A stretch of 64,000 bases of DNA from Zeugodacus cucurbitae. Its lineage: Eukaryota > Arthropoda > Insecta > Diptera > Tephritidae. Where the stretch lies: positions 6,614,001-6,678,000 of the forward strand of contig NC_071671.1 in the NCBI RefSeq assembly GCF_028554725.1. The letters are read 5' to 3'. The notes beneath the pieces are model-generated. The model did not search any database. It was not told the DNA's origin and saw only the letters and a program-made list of their open reading frames with translations. Below, piece after piece: positions 24,026 through 35,710 of the stretch; position 1 is the first letter of the stretch, and every line of letters begins with the position of its first letter. The position numbers and the translations under genes were made by a program.

Positions 24026-27000
24026 GTTGCGTTCCATTGTCGCCCACAACTCATTTGGTATTTGCGGCAGACACTCGGAATCGCACGAGCACTTCCTCTC
24101 AGGTGAGCAAAGTTTCATGCCGCTTGCTTAGCCACAAAAATGCATGTATGTGTGGCAGAATAACGGATCAGCCACCTGTGCGTTATGTTCCGCTACTACT
24201 TCCGTTAAGTCGAGTTGGCAGGTGAGTAGCTGCTTTTGATTTCCACTTTGCCAGCAATCACAGCGCCCGCCGCGTGTACTCTTCCCACCTCACGCCGCTT
24301 TCGGCTCTGCATTCTTCTTGCTCATTTGACTCCTTTTGTGCGCGCTCACGCTAATTGTTCCTCATTTAATGGGCGTGGTTTTTGTTGTTGGTTACGTCAT
24401 GTCCATGCAACGTTGTTGCATGCCACAGCGCTCGAGGTCTCATGTTGCACAACACGGCGTGCACGGAATTTCGTGCTAATTTAAAGGCATTTGCATGCGC
24501 ATTCCTCAGCTATTTTTTCCTCTTTCACTCTTCACTTCTCTCCATCAGTTCATTCTTTTAAATTTTTTCATAGCCTTAATAGACTTTTAAAAGTCTAAGC
24601 GCTTCATCACGTTTCATGCTCTAATTTAAAGTAAGTCAAGTGGCCGCTGTCATGCTAGTCCAAATGCAATAGACCCTCAAATTTAATCAATTAAAATTTA
24701 CTTATTCGTATGTAGATGAGTGTTATTTCATTAATTTGCTTGATATTATTAACCCAGTTGACAGAGGTCAGGTCAGTGGAAATTATGAATTTTAATTGCT
24801 TCAGTGAGTGAGTTGAATAAGAATTTACTCAAGTTGAACTCTGCTCTAAAGGCTTGTCTTACAATTAAAAAATAATGATAATAACCTGAGATCACCTCTC
24901 TAACCTCTAATTATTTGTTCTTACTAGAAGAAATATTTGATTCCTGCATTTCAAAACAACCTCAAGACCCTTAAAAACAACACTTAGCTAAGTTCTGAAG
25001 TGATCCTTACACTCCAATAATAACTTCTATAAGCTTTTGTATATCTGTAGTCTTATTTTGAATAACTCTTAAATTCCGGACCACCCTCAGCGATCTTACA
25101 TAATACCTAAGAATTTTAAAAGTTTTTCAGCGCATCTTAAACGATTCAGAAATCCATCTAGGTGAACTAGAGTACATTTTTTGAGGTTATGTTATATAAA
25201 CACATAAAACAAAGATGATAGGGATAGACAAACTCCCGAAGTCATATCCTCTATTTTAACATCCTTCGTTCAGTTCGTCCGATATTAATAATACATATAA
25301 TAGATATTTTAACACGAAGATCAGGATTTTTTGAGATGAAAAACTGAAAAGGGAAATATGACATAAAGGATTGAATACCACTCCAACATAAACCAGTAAA
25401 AATACACATCTATAGTACAACAAGGACACTTGTATAACCTGAACATCACTAACAACTTTCATCTTTTTATACTAGTTCTCAGATGTCGAAGGTGCCTTGG
25501 AAGTTGATCTCTATTGCAGTTTTCAGGAGTTGAATGATTTACAATGAGCTTATGAAATATGAGGTTGAAACCCAAAAAACATAGTTAAGCAGTGAGTTCG
25601 GTCTACTTTATATGCATTGGAACCCCTTCTACCGAAATAATGATCATAGCTCGGAGGTAAGGTTTGGTAGGGTTCATATAGTTGCAATATTAAGTATATT
25701 CTGCGGAGAGTTAGAATTTTGCTATTATTGAGATATGTTCTCCAGGCTTGAGTCTCTAAGAAGTTTCCTAAAAAAAACAGCTTTGTGGTGAGATATACGG
25801 CTCGATGGGAAGTACTGAATTGAGGAATGCTATTTTAAGTTAGGATAGGAAGAGACACAAAAGTTATAAAATCATCGGACCAAATATGGTTGTCTGTAAA
25901 GGAACTCTGTTGAGCCATATACAGTTTTGATATAACAAGAAATATATACAAAAATCACTGTCACAACAAAAGGCCATTGCTTGAAAGCTAGTGAAAACCG
26001 AACGCACAGCTGTTCCATGACAAACACACAACCAAAAAAAATTGATTGAAGTAAACAAATTCAATTCAATTGTATGCAAATTGTCAAAATATACTCTGAG
26101 TACAAACAAAAACTTTATAACAATAAAAGGAAACAACAAACATATGTACTAAATGCGTGTAATAAATCAGACGCGCAAAAAAATGAAACATATCAGACAC
26201 ACTGTATTGTTGAAAAACTTATATTGCCTAATAAAAACAAGTAATGACTGACAAGCAATTTATTTCTGCACATTTTTACTGATTTTACGTTGACTACAAA
26301 TTAATGTGAATGCGCCAGCATGCAAATTGCCCATACGAGCGGGTATTACATCATTTGTAATTCGAAAAAATAAAGAGCAAACAAAAAATAAAAAATAGAA
26401 AAATAAAAAATGCAAAAATAAATAAAATAAAATTAAAAAAAAAACAACAAAAAAGTAAATAAATAATAAGCTGTGTAACAAACAAATAAATAAACGAAAT
26501 CACCGAAAAAACAAATCACTTAAATTTAAATAAATAAATCTCACTTATATGACAAGTACAAATCTCATGATGTATGTATGTATGTTTGTAAGTTTGTATA
26601 TATGTATTACACAAAAGTGCTTAATATTATTTTTTTGTAATTTTTCTTCATCAATTTGTTAACTATTTTTACTGTCACAAAAAATTTCGTAAAGTTGTCG
26701 CCATAGAACTGACCTTAAACTATGATTTATCTTGTGGTTCAAGGTGTGCCTTTTTAGAGTAAACATATTAACACTGCTCCATGAATAGTTATATAAATAA
26801 ATAGAAAGCAAGCTGTGCGCTTTAAAGTCATAAGCAGCCACATTTTATGTGGCTTAGCTTGCTGTAAGCTGTGACAGGCAACCCACTTAACCTTCGCCCA
26901 ATAACAAGCGGAGCAAGTGAAAATAATGCCTGGAATATGCTTAGAACGCATATGAGTGGTGAGATTATAAACTCATGTGTGAGCTTGTGGTTGTAAATCT

Positions 27001-27248
27001 ATGTCAACACACAGCAAATCTGTATATAAGCCATATATATGTAAGTGCAGATGAACTAGAAGCAGCTTTGAGGGACAGTGTTGTTCTGTAAAGGGCTTAG
27101 CTAAGAGAACTCGTTTAGATAGTACAGGTTTTTCTTAAACTAGTGACCTATTCAGATCGCAGAATTTGCAGGGATTTACTTGTTTTTCACTTTTTCTTTC
27201 ATCTTTTACTATAAATTATTAAAGCAAGTTACTTATTTTTAAAACTTA
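24026..27248. other. Non-coding
   Basis: 24026-24490 is G+C-richer, with two sequences resembling splice donors (CAGGTGAGC at 24099, CAGGTGAGT at 24220) but no matching exon. 24490-27248 is AT-rich; 26365-26475 is a long A-rich stretch of AAATAA-type units. No gene recognised. Confidence 0.5.
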
Positions 27249-28230
27249 GCAACCCTATTTTAATTATCTTGAACTGAAAGTTTAATTTTTACTTTTAAAA
27301 TAGTTTTTGATGATTGGTAACTCTGTTCATGATATTTTGTATGAAATATCCTATTTAAAGCACAATATATGATGATGAAGATGGCAACCCTATTCAAAAC
27401 TTTGGAATCAAATATTTTAGAACCTATTTGTTTGACATTTATGCCTGAATTATGCCTGAATATCGAATTAATTAATGAATTGATTCATTTTGAATAAAAA
27501 TATTTATTTTTTAATTTTTAGTTGGCAACGCCAAACAATTGGACTTGAAATTTTTCTTTTAATATTTCTCTGGAATACAATTTTCGTAAATTAAAAAAAA
27601 AATCTTTTTCATTGGAGTAAAAATTTTTTTTGGTTGGTGGCAACCCTACACAAAATTATATCAATTGTTTTAACAAAAAAAATATTTAATTTTATATAAT
27701 TTTAATTTTCAAAATTGAAAATGTTGACGCACTTTTGTTACAATTTATTGAATGTCTAACATGTGGCAACCCTAAAAAATTTGATGTGAATTTCTTTTTT
27801 TACATTTTTTAGTTGTAATACTGTCTAAAATATAATTTTCTGCATTTTTTAGTATACGATTTTTTTGGTAGGTGGCAACTCTACTAATTTTAAAATTTGT
27901 TTTAACAAAAAAATATTTAATTTTTTATAATTTTAATTTTCAAAATTAAAAATTGTTACACACTTTTGTTACAATTTATTAAATGACTGTTATGTGGCAA
28001 CCCTAAAAAAACTTGGATGAGAATTTCGCTTGTTTTCAGTTGTAATACTATCTAAAATATAATTTTCTTATTTTTTAGTATACGATTTTTTTGGTAGGTG
28101 GCAACTCTAAAAATTTTATAAAAATTATTTAAGCAAAAAATTATTTAATTTTTATTAAAATATATTGTAGTAAGTTTTAAAAATTTATTTAAAAATAATA
28201 ATATTAATTCAAAACAGCTGGCAACGCTGT
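27249..28230. repeat. 1-kb array with GGCAAC motif every ~104-141 bp
   Basis: GGCAAC (usually GTGGCAACYCTA) occurs at 27383, 27524, 27639, 27765, 27874, 27996, 28100 and 28220, with a further AGCAACCCTA at 27248. The spacings are 141, 115, 126, 109, 122, 104 and 120 bp. From 27639 a longer unit of about 226-235 bp repeats; it contains TTTTAACAAAAAAATATTTAAT and CTTTTGTTACAATTTATT. So the array has a dimeric higher order: two half-units of about 115 bp per unit. The flanking sequence is very AT-rich, which makes the G+C motif conspicuous. No coding capacity. Confidence 0.8.
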
Positions 28231-29490
28231 CATCAACAATTTTTTTTTTTAAGAAAATAGAAAATTCGTATTTAAAGTCACACGTTTTCTTAAAAAATTA
28301 ACCAAATTATTTTATTTAATTTCCAATACACTGTGTGCCCAACAAATTACAACAATATCGATAAACATCCGCAACGGTAATTGGCACCGAACACCCAACA
28401 ACTGCAATAGAGACATATAGAAACATACAAATTTCCATACTAACATATTTGCATACATATTTGCATTGAAATATATTTATATACAAATAAGCAATGCAAA
28501 TTGGTGCACTCATTACAACAACAACAAAACAACAACTTATGTTAACGAATATGAATATGACTATCTCCGGTGCACAACGGTCGGCTGGCCACTTGTGGTG
28601 GGTGCAAGTGCGGATGAACCTGACAAAGTAAGCAATTGGAGCGTATGCTTAAGCAGTGTAACCCCTGTAGAGATATATGTACATATATAAGTACCGTTCC
28701 AACAGTTCAAGGTGCTTACATACAAGTATAAATATATATGGTATAGCATGTAGCTTGAGGGTAGCGAGCTGTTGAGCGGTAGCTGCCTTCACCGGCTACT
28801 CATTACAAATTTGCATATTTTCATGCATAACAAAAACAAAAACAATATACATTTCTACATAACGAAGCAACTGTGTTGTTGATTGCGACACTTTTTGCGC
28901 TTCTAGGGTGCCACCTACCCATTGGACTGCACTGCGTCACTTCGACAATTGCTGTACAGATATTCACAGCAATTCTACAAACAGACATGAATACTCGTAC
29001 ATGTAAAAAGTATGTACTCAAGTGTATTTGCCGGCATTCAATTGAGCATTGGACATTCGTGCAATTTTCATTTCGATACGCTTGTTCTCACATACTTTTT
29101 TTCTTTCTTTATTTTTTTTATTGCCTTTTTCAATTTTGCATATTATTATTTCACTAATTTTGCAATTGGTCAGCAAACACTTAAGTTTCAGCACTGTCAT
29201 TTAGGCAGTTGTCTACTCATGGCTCAATTTAAATATTATTGTTTTCATAGAGGGTGTGTATGTGTGTATATTTCATCTATATATATGTAGATCCGAGTGT
29301 CTTCTGTACTTGTCTTTGACTCAATGAAATTTTAATTCACAATTGTTGAGAAAGGAAGTACTAATGACTTTTTGGGGGTTAAGTTGTGGAAGTGTCTATT
29401 GTTACTCATACGTTTTATTTACATAAATACATGACTTATTGGCATGATTTACTTAAATTCTCGGAAGGAACATGATAAAATGAAGCTTTA
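28231..29490. other. Non-coding
   Basis: Short CAA run at 28515-28537 and a pyrimidine-rich tract at 29095-29135. No gene recognised. Confidence 0.55.
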
Positions 29491-29657
29491 GGCTCAACTC
29501 ACACCGGATTAGTCAAGCCCATAGTTTCATATGTGACAACCCACACCGAAAAAGACGAGGCAAACACCCATGTTCGCTTGGTTTGGGTTAGAGCAAAATA
29601 CGTGTTTGTGTCTTATTAGTCAAAGGCGTTTTTGACTAATACGGTGTGAGTTGAGCC
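29491..29657. mobile_element. Harbinger-like MITE, 167 bp
   Basis: The terminal inverted repeats are 26 bp with one mismatch (29491-29516, starting GGCTCAACTCACACCG; 29632-29657, ending CGGTGTGAGTTGAGCC). The element is flanked on both sides by TTA (29488-29490 and 29658-29660). A 3-bp TTA target duplication and ends starting GGC are typical of PIF/Harbinger MITEs. It has no coding capacity. A further internal ATTAGTCAAA...TTTGACTAAT palindrome sits against the right end. The near-perfect arms suggest a fairly recent insertion. Confidence 0.85.
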
Positions 29658-32600
29658 TTACATATTCATTACACCTAAAGGCATATATATCGTATTTCTT
29701 GCCCTTAATATACATGTCGAATTTTAACTTACCGAAAAATTTTAAATTTAGACCTCTAAGTAGATTTTTGATTTCCTGAAAATAATAAAAGAAATATGTA
29801 TTATTAATAGGCTCCCACAAAAAAAAATATATAAAATATAAATGAAAGCTAGAAGACATGAAAATCATAATTAATTAAAAAAAATCAATTTATCGAAGAA
29901 CTCTATAAATATAAGATCGACAGAGGTTAGAACCCCGAATTTATTAGCACATGACTCCAATCTAACGACCTTCACCGGAAGCATCCCTCTCGATGCAACA
30001 ACCGACTTCAACAAGGAAAATTTCTGTTTGCTCTCCATGCTATCTTCTTACAAAATTTACATGTCAGAGCAGCAACAAAGTTATCCAGTTAAATTCGATA
30101 CAAGATACCAGATTCGATACTCATTAAAGTGATATAACCTCTAGTCTAAAAAGAACGCTATATTATACTACATAGACTATTTTGTATACCAGTTGTCTGT
30201 TCGATTTACTATTCTGATAGATTTGACAAATAGAAAGTTTCTGTCACATGCTGGAGGTAAAAAACCAATTATCTTCAGTGAGAATTCATTAAACTGTATA
30301 CTTTGAAAGCTTTGGAACTAGGGAAGGTCGTCCAACAAAACTCAGCTCGCCACATCTGCAAGATCATCATGAAACTTTAAAGATCAAAATTGATATTGAT
30401 CTTTCTGGAACTTTAAAGCTCTCAGAAACTAAATATTGCCTTCGAAAGCACATAACCTGTCGGCAGTTTAAAACTGATATTGAACTCTCTTATGTAAGAG
30501 CTAATGTATTTTAACAGTATTAGTAATCGTTCAGATTTGTTCATCATCTCTTATGAATCGTCCCAATAAAATATGAGAACGAAACATGTCCATTAGAAAC
30601 TCTACCAAAAAGCTTACAAAGCTTTGAGAGAAACAAAAGACAACTTTTACACAGAACTTGAGGTCTTCACATTTTTTGTTGTTAACTTAACTTAAATATA
30701 CGCTCCAAAGAACACTCTTGCAGCCTTTTGAGGATCCGCAACCCGAACCCGAACACACTTAGCAACAATAAAAAACTGAATCTAAACACAATCTACACAG
30801 CTAATATTAAATTATAAACAGTAAAACCATAAAAAATGAAAAACAAAAGCAACTCATTCAATCGACTCTATCAACATTCCAATCCCAGAATAGAACACCA
30901 ATCTTAATAAGTATCATTACGCCAAACTGGCACACAATAATTTTAGCATTTTATTAGAGTTATTAATTTGCAAAACCAACAGCAAAAGTTGCATTCGAAT
31001 GCACAGCGATAAGTAAACAAATCAGCACAAAGCGAGGCTTTCACAGACGCCAAGAAATGATCGGACGATCGATGAAGCGTTGAATGCAGAAAATTGAAAT
31101 GTCAATAAATGAAGCGATTGAAGTGATTGAAGTGGGCCCAGTGGCAATTATTTTTAAAATTATGAATGATAAAATGGTCCGAAAGTGGTAGTAGAGGTGC
31201 TATGAAGATTAATTTGAAATTATATTGAATGGTTCATAGATGATTCTGTATATGCTTCATACTACTTTAGAACTGGTTCAAAAACAATACTCATGAACTA
31301 AGCGATTCTATGAAACCTTAAGAAGGCTTGGGACTAGTTCAAAAAGTGTACTCATAAACTGGTCCATAAAACATTATATTTAACCACTTTTGAACTGGTT
31401 TCAGAGGAGATACCCCAGCTTTATTACTGAAGTTCCCTGTAACATTCCCTCTCGCAAAATTTACAATAAGGCTTCAGTGATCTCAACAAACCTTTCAGTA
31501 TTCCACTGGGTTATGGTAACACAATCGGTGTTCATCACAGGCGCTATGGCTAATGAGTTTTCTAAGGCGAAAAAAATCACAAAAAAAAAAACAGAAAAAG
31601 AAATCCTAATGCAAACAAGCTGAAGTTGCAAACCGTTGTAAACAATGGAACCACTGAAGAACGAAGAGTCCGCATTCGAGGCGCAGATGTGACAAAGTGA
31701 GCCACTCGTTAAAGCGTCTGAATAAACAGCCATAAAAAGACCAATAAAAATTAAGAGTATGACAAAAAGCAAAAGACAAGTATTTATGCTACAACAACAA
31801 GAGTAACAGCATTTAAAAGCGCTACAAAGACTTCAAGCAAATGAGCTGGCAAAACAGAAATGCTCAACTGTTCCAAGCGCGGAAGATTTCAACAGCAAAA
31901 CGGTAGTTGACTTCAACAATCGCCAGCATATGGAAACTAGTTTTAGATTACAACAGCAAAAACAAACCAACTTTAAGAACACGGAAAAGCGACAAAAAGC
32001 GCTGAATCAGCATACTGTATATTGTTGTAAGCTTTTTATGTTGAATTTGTACGCGCAAGTGGGAAAAAATGAGTTTATAATTAAAGTTACAATCAAATAA
32101 TGGTAGTGCTTTCAAATTGAAACAATCAAAAATATGCCCAAAGACATTACAACAATCACTGCTCCGTGGGTAGTCTTGTATGAAGATCTTTCACTTTTTA
32201 AGCGTGAAATAAAGCGTGTATAATCTTTAATCTAAGCTTAAATGGGAGATACAGTGAACGCTTAGAGTAACAAACATATATAATACAGCTATTTACCAGC
32301 AACCAACAGCTATCTACGATTTGCCAAAATTTGGAGCGTGTCGAATCGAACAAGCAAGTGGCTTAAATAAAAAGAGAAAGGACATAATTGATACCAATTT
32401 AGATGATGTTTGTACATTCTCTATCTTAAAATCAACTTTCTTGTTTCTTTCACAAATAAATTATTTGAAAAGAGAGTGTAGTTTAACGGAGTTTAAGCGA
32501 GCAAAAAAGTGCTGAATCGAAGACGACAAAAGCTACCAAAAGAGTAAAAAAAAAGGTTCAGCTCATCTATTGGACTAAAACTGCTTGCATACTTATCTTA

Positions 32601-32810
32601 AAAGACAATAGAGCCTTTCTGATTGTCCATTGGGTAGACATTTATGCTCTCTCAATAATGTTTTAAATGAGAGAGTAATGAGTGAGAGCAGAATCACTGG
32701 TGTTTTGTGATAAAAACCTTCTAGATATAGATCAAGAGATCCTCATGGAACGACGAAGCCCTTTTAGTCTATCACAAATGGGTAGAGACAGGCTATTTGG
32801 GCTTTTCACT
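29658..32810. other. Non-coding
   Basis: No repeat family or gene recognised. The sequence at 31560-31615 is a lysine-rich A tract in all plus frames and not an exon. Confidence 0.55.
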
Positions 32811-32970
32811 GGACCGAAGGTCTCTCAAGTTGCCGTTGTTAACCAGTTCATACTTGGGGTTCATATTAGGATTTTCTTTGGACCGAAGGAGTTTCAAGTG
32901 ATCGTTGCTAACCAGTTCATACATAGAGCATTTTTCTGGACCGAAGGTCTCACAAGTTTCCATTGTTAAC
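32811..32970 (+). repeat. Three tandem copies of a ~60-69-bp unit
   Basis: The unit starts GGACCGAAGG (32811, 32880, 32938) and continues CTCAAGTTGCCGTTGTTAAC-CAGTTCATAC in the first copy. The spacings are 69 and 58 bp. The first two copies are in the same frame and give a repeated peptide, FxGPK..QVxVxNQFI. The third is out of frame, so this looks like a DNA-level duplication and not a repeat protein. Confidence 0.75.
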
Positions 32971-34711
32971 CAATACGTACCGAACTCATTGATGTTCCAG
33001 TCGTCTAGCGCTAATCATGAATATAATGGTGTACCGACTCGTTTATAAGAACATAACTAATGCAAGTTCTTACACTCGTCCCATAAGATTTATTATTTTT
33101 TCGGTATTGCTAAACGAGGTGAGATGGCCCTGTAGATTTTCATGTCCCAGTCTTGGAAGTTTACTTGAACTCTTCGAACTGTCAAACAAACGAAATTTTT
33201 GAAAAAAAATGCTCTGACTCTTTACATTGGGCGAGTTGAAGTTAGGATCGACAGCTGATCTCTCGAATAACGGTTATTATTTGAAAGACAGTACACTATC
33301 TTGAATGATTAAAGACACGTAATTGACGCTGTAGGTACCGCGGCGCATAATTCAAGTCTATCACAGTACAACACCGTTATGTATTAAAAGCTTCGCTGAA
33401 TACAGCGCATTCAAAGCAGCGCAACGGTATTTTACTCGCTGTAAATTACAAGGCGGTGGATACCAGAACCAATTCGTTACGACTGAGGAAAGCCAACCAA
33501 GAGGCAATCCAAAAAAAAACAAGAGGCAGAAAAAGAAAAAAGCTTGCAATCGCACGAATAAAGACTCAACGCAGAATTGAAAAGAAAAATGTAATAAAAA
33601 TTGTAAAACAAAAGGCAACATTTGTAAGCAGTACTAAACACTAACGCGAGAACAGCTACGAGAGTTATCGACACATACAAAACAAAGAAAATTTTCTATT
33701 TTTTATTTTTAAGAGTACTATTTTTTTTTGCTCTCGACGTAGCTAAGAAATTTCATCGACCATTAAAAATGGTTCGTTAGTCTTTTTATTTCTTCTAACA
33801 TTTATTTTTGTTGTTGTTCTTTTACTGTTCGTCAGTTCGACTGACTAATGGTCGGTCGTTTGTGGTACCAACGATATGGCGATAGCTGGTCGCTGCGTCG
33901 TTTCATTGAACCTGCGCCGTACTGAGACCAACCATCATCATCGGCGCTCACTTTTCATGTTGCATTATTCACGCTTTTTTGGCTTAAGGTGCCGCCGCAT
34001 GCGGTGCTTCACGTGCTTTATGCTTGCCTCTACTTGATTTTTTTTTAATTCTTTCTTTTTATTTTCTGAGCACCCTTTTCCACGTGCGCCAATGCAACGC
34101 TGCGCCCTGTGCACCCATAACGGTGTGCAGTAATGCTTTTGCAACAGCCGCAGCGCCGCAGCAGCAGCGAAATGCACGCAGCTGTGACTTGCGCTTTGTT
34201 GGTCTTTTCATGGAAAATTTCGATTTATGGATTTACTATGTAAGCTCGCTGTTGCGACTGTTTAAAGTGCACATGGTCGGTCTTACTCGCTAGCTTGCTT
34301 GGGTGGCATGTTTGCCCGTGCTGTTCGGCGCTGCAGCGCCACATAATTTGTCTTAAATTGTCTATGCGTGCAAGCAGTACATCAATCCATATGCAATTAC
34401 AGAACTTATGGATTAGCGGGAAATTTGATTTGTGTTGCTTTAAATTGCAGTTAGAATAGTGTTTGTGGAAGTAGTAGGGAAATTAATACAAACATTATTA
34501 TATTTTCCACATTTCAGAAGTTCATTGTATTAAATAAAAAAAATAAATGGGTTGCCTTATTCATATACATATTTTCAGAAAAAAATATATAAAAAAGTTA
34601 AAAAAAAAATTAAAAGTATTCAAAAATATATAAATATGTTTTTTATAAGTTTTATGTAAAAAATATATAAGTTGAAAATTTCAAAAAATTTAAAGTTGAA
34701 AAATATAATAT
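32971..34711. other. Non-coding
   Basis: 34080-34380 is richer in G+C, with CAGCAGC-type triplets at 34140-34170. No credible exon. AT-rich from 34500. Confidence 0.5.
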
Positions 34712-34870
34712 AGTTGAACTTCCATAACTCGAACTTCTATAACACGAATTTCTCTATAACTCCAACTCTTGAATTGCCAATAGATGTCAAATTTCCATAA
34801 CTCGAAGTCTCTCTAACTCGAAGTTTTTTTTTTGTGGATTATGGTGATTCGAGTTATGGAAGTTCCACTG
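34712..34870. mobile_element. Pogo-like MITE, copy 2
   Basis: Left end AGTTGAACTTCCATAACTCG after TATA, right end CGAGTTATGGAAGTTCCACTG followed by TA. The arms are inverted copies of about 22 bp. The motif CCATAACTCGAA recurs internally several times. It resembles copy 1 at 2153 in both ends and internal motifs, but is about 20 bp longer. Non-autonomous. Confidence 0.78.
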
Positions 34871-34911
34871 TAGTTAAATATTTTTATGTTTAAAATACAA
34901 TTTTGTTGCTT

Positions 34912-35710
34912 TTTATGGTCTCGCAACATGTTGGCACTCTCTGTGACTCACTAAGGAAAACCGCCAGAAATACTAATTTTACAGAAAAGCTGCATTGAGA
35001 TCGGTACCCAAAATGGAAAATGGGTGTGGTGTCGGCCACTTTCCTGTCAAAACCTATATCTCAGGAACTACTCACAACCACGTCCACTTCCCATATAACA
35101 CAATTTTGAAGTCCATCTTGTTCGTTCACTTCACAATATATTAGTTAAGAACGAGTAGATATCGGAACAGAACTTTGCACAAATATTGGAATTGAGGTGT
35201 AACATCACTCATTTAGAAATTGTCGAAGTCGGATTATAATTTTTCAAGGTTCCAGATATCGAACATTTAGACCACTGTGCCTGTGGTTTTTACTAAAAAT
35301 ATCGGTGAATCTCTCAAGTATTTTAAAGAAATTCAGAGGGAATATTTTTCTTCCAATAATGTGTATCTGTTTCTTAAAAAGATAAAATTGGTTAATTCAC
35401 TCCGCTGATCCCCATATACCCAATATTAATATTTTCAAACTTCCGATGGGCTTTATAGCGTATATATCGGTTAATATGTAAGATATCTTAGCAAAGTTAA
35501 GTGAACGTATATTCTTGAATATGATGTAGCTTGGTGCCGAAAATGAGTGAAATCAGTCGAGGGATTACTCTTGACCAAAATACTTTATATAATGGTTTTC
35601 GTTAATCTAGGGACTTTGTTTCGAACTTCGTGGTAACAGATTCTCGAGTACAGACCCAATATAACAAATAGTGATGAAATCGGTTTAAGACTTGTTTTAT
35701 CCCCCTTACC
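34912..35710 (+). mobile_element. Dispersed repeat family B, copy 2, internally deleted and diverged
   Basis: Starts with TCTCGCAACATGTTG like copy 1, then jumps within about 10 bp to GACTCACTAAGGAAAACCGCC, which matches copy 1 only from about 21169 onward. The (TA)n-core-(GTCY)n module is therefore deleted. To the right it carries on past the end of copy 1 with CATATCTCAGGAAC-type and ACGTCCACTTCCCATATAAC sequence. The right boundary, near CCCCCTTACCCC, is approximate. Confidence 0.65.

Noticed and set aside
24099..24232. Two splice-donor-like sequences (CAGGTGAGC, CAGGTGAGT)
   Set aside because: The sequence between and before them has no good acceptor with polypyrimidine tract plus a protein-like frame. 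Left as possible untranslated exon only.
32682..32969. A 95-codon frame with a repeated peptide (GPK..QV..NQFI)
   Set aside because: The repeat is explained by DNA-level tandem duplication; the third unit is out of frame and units are not multiples of three.
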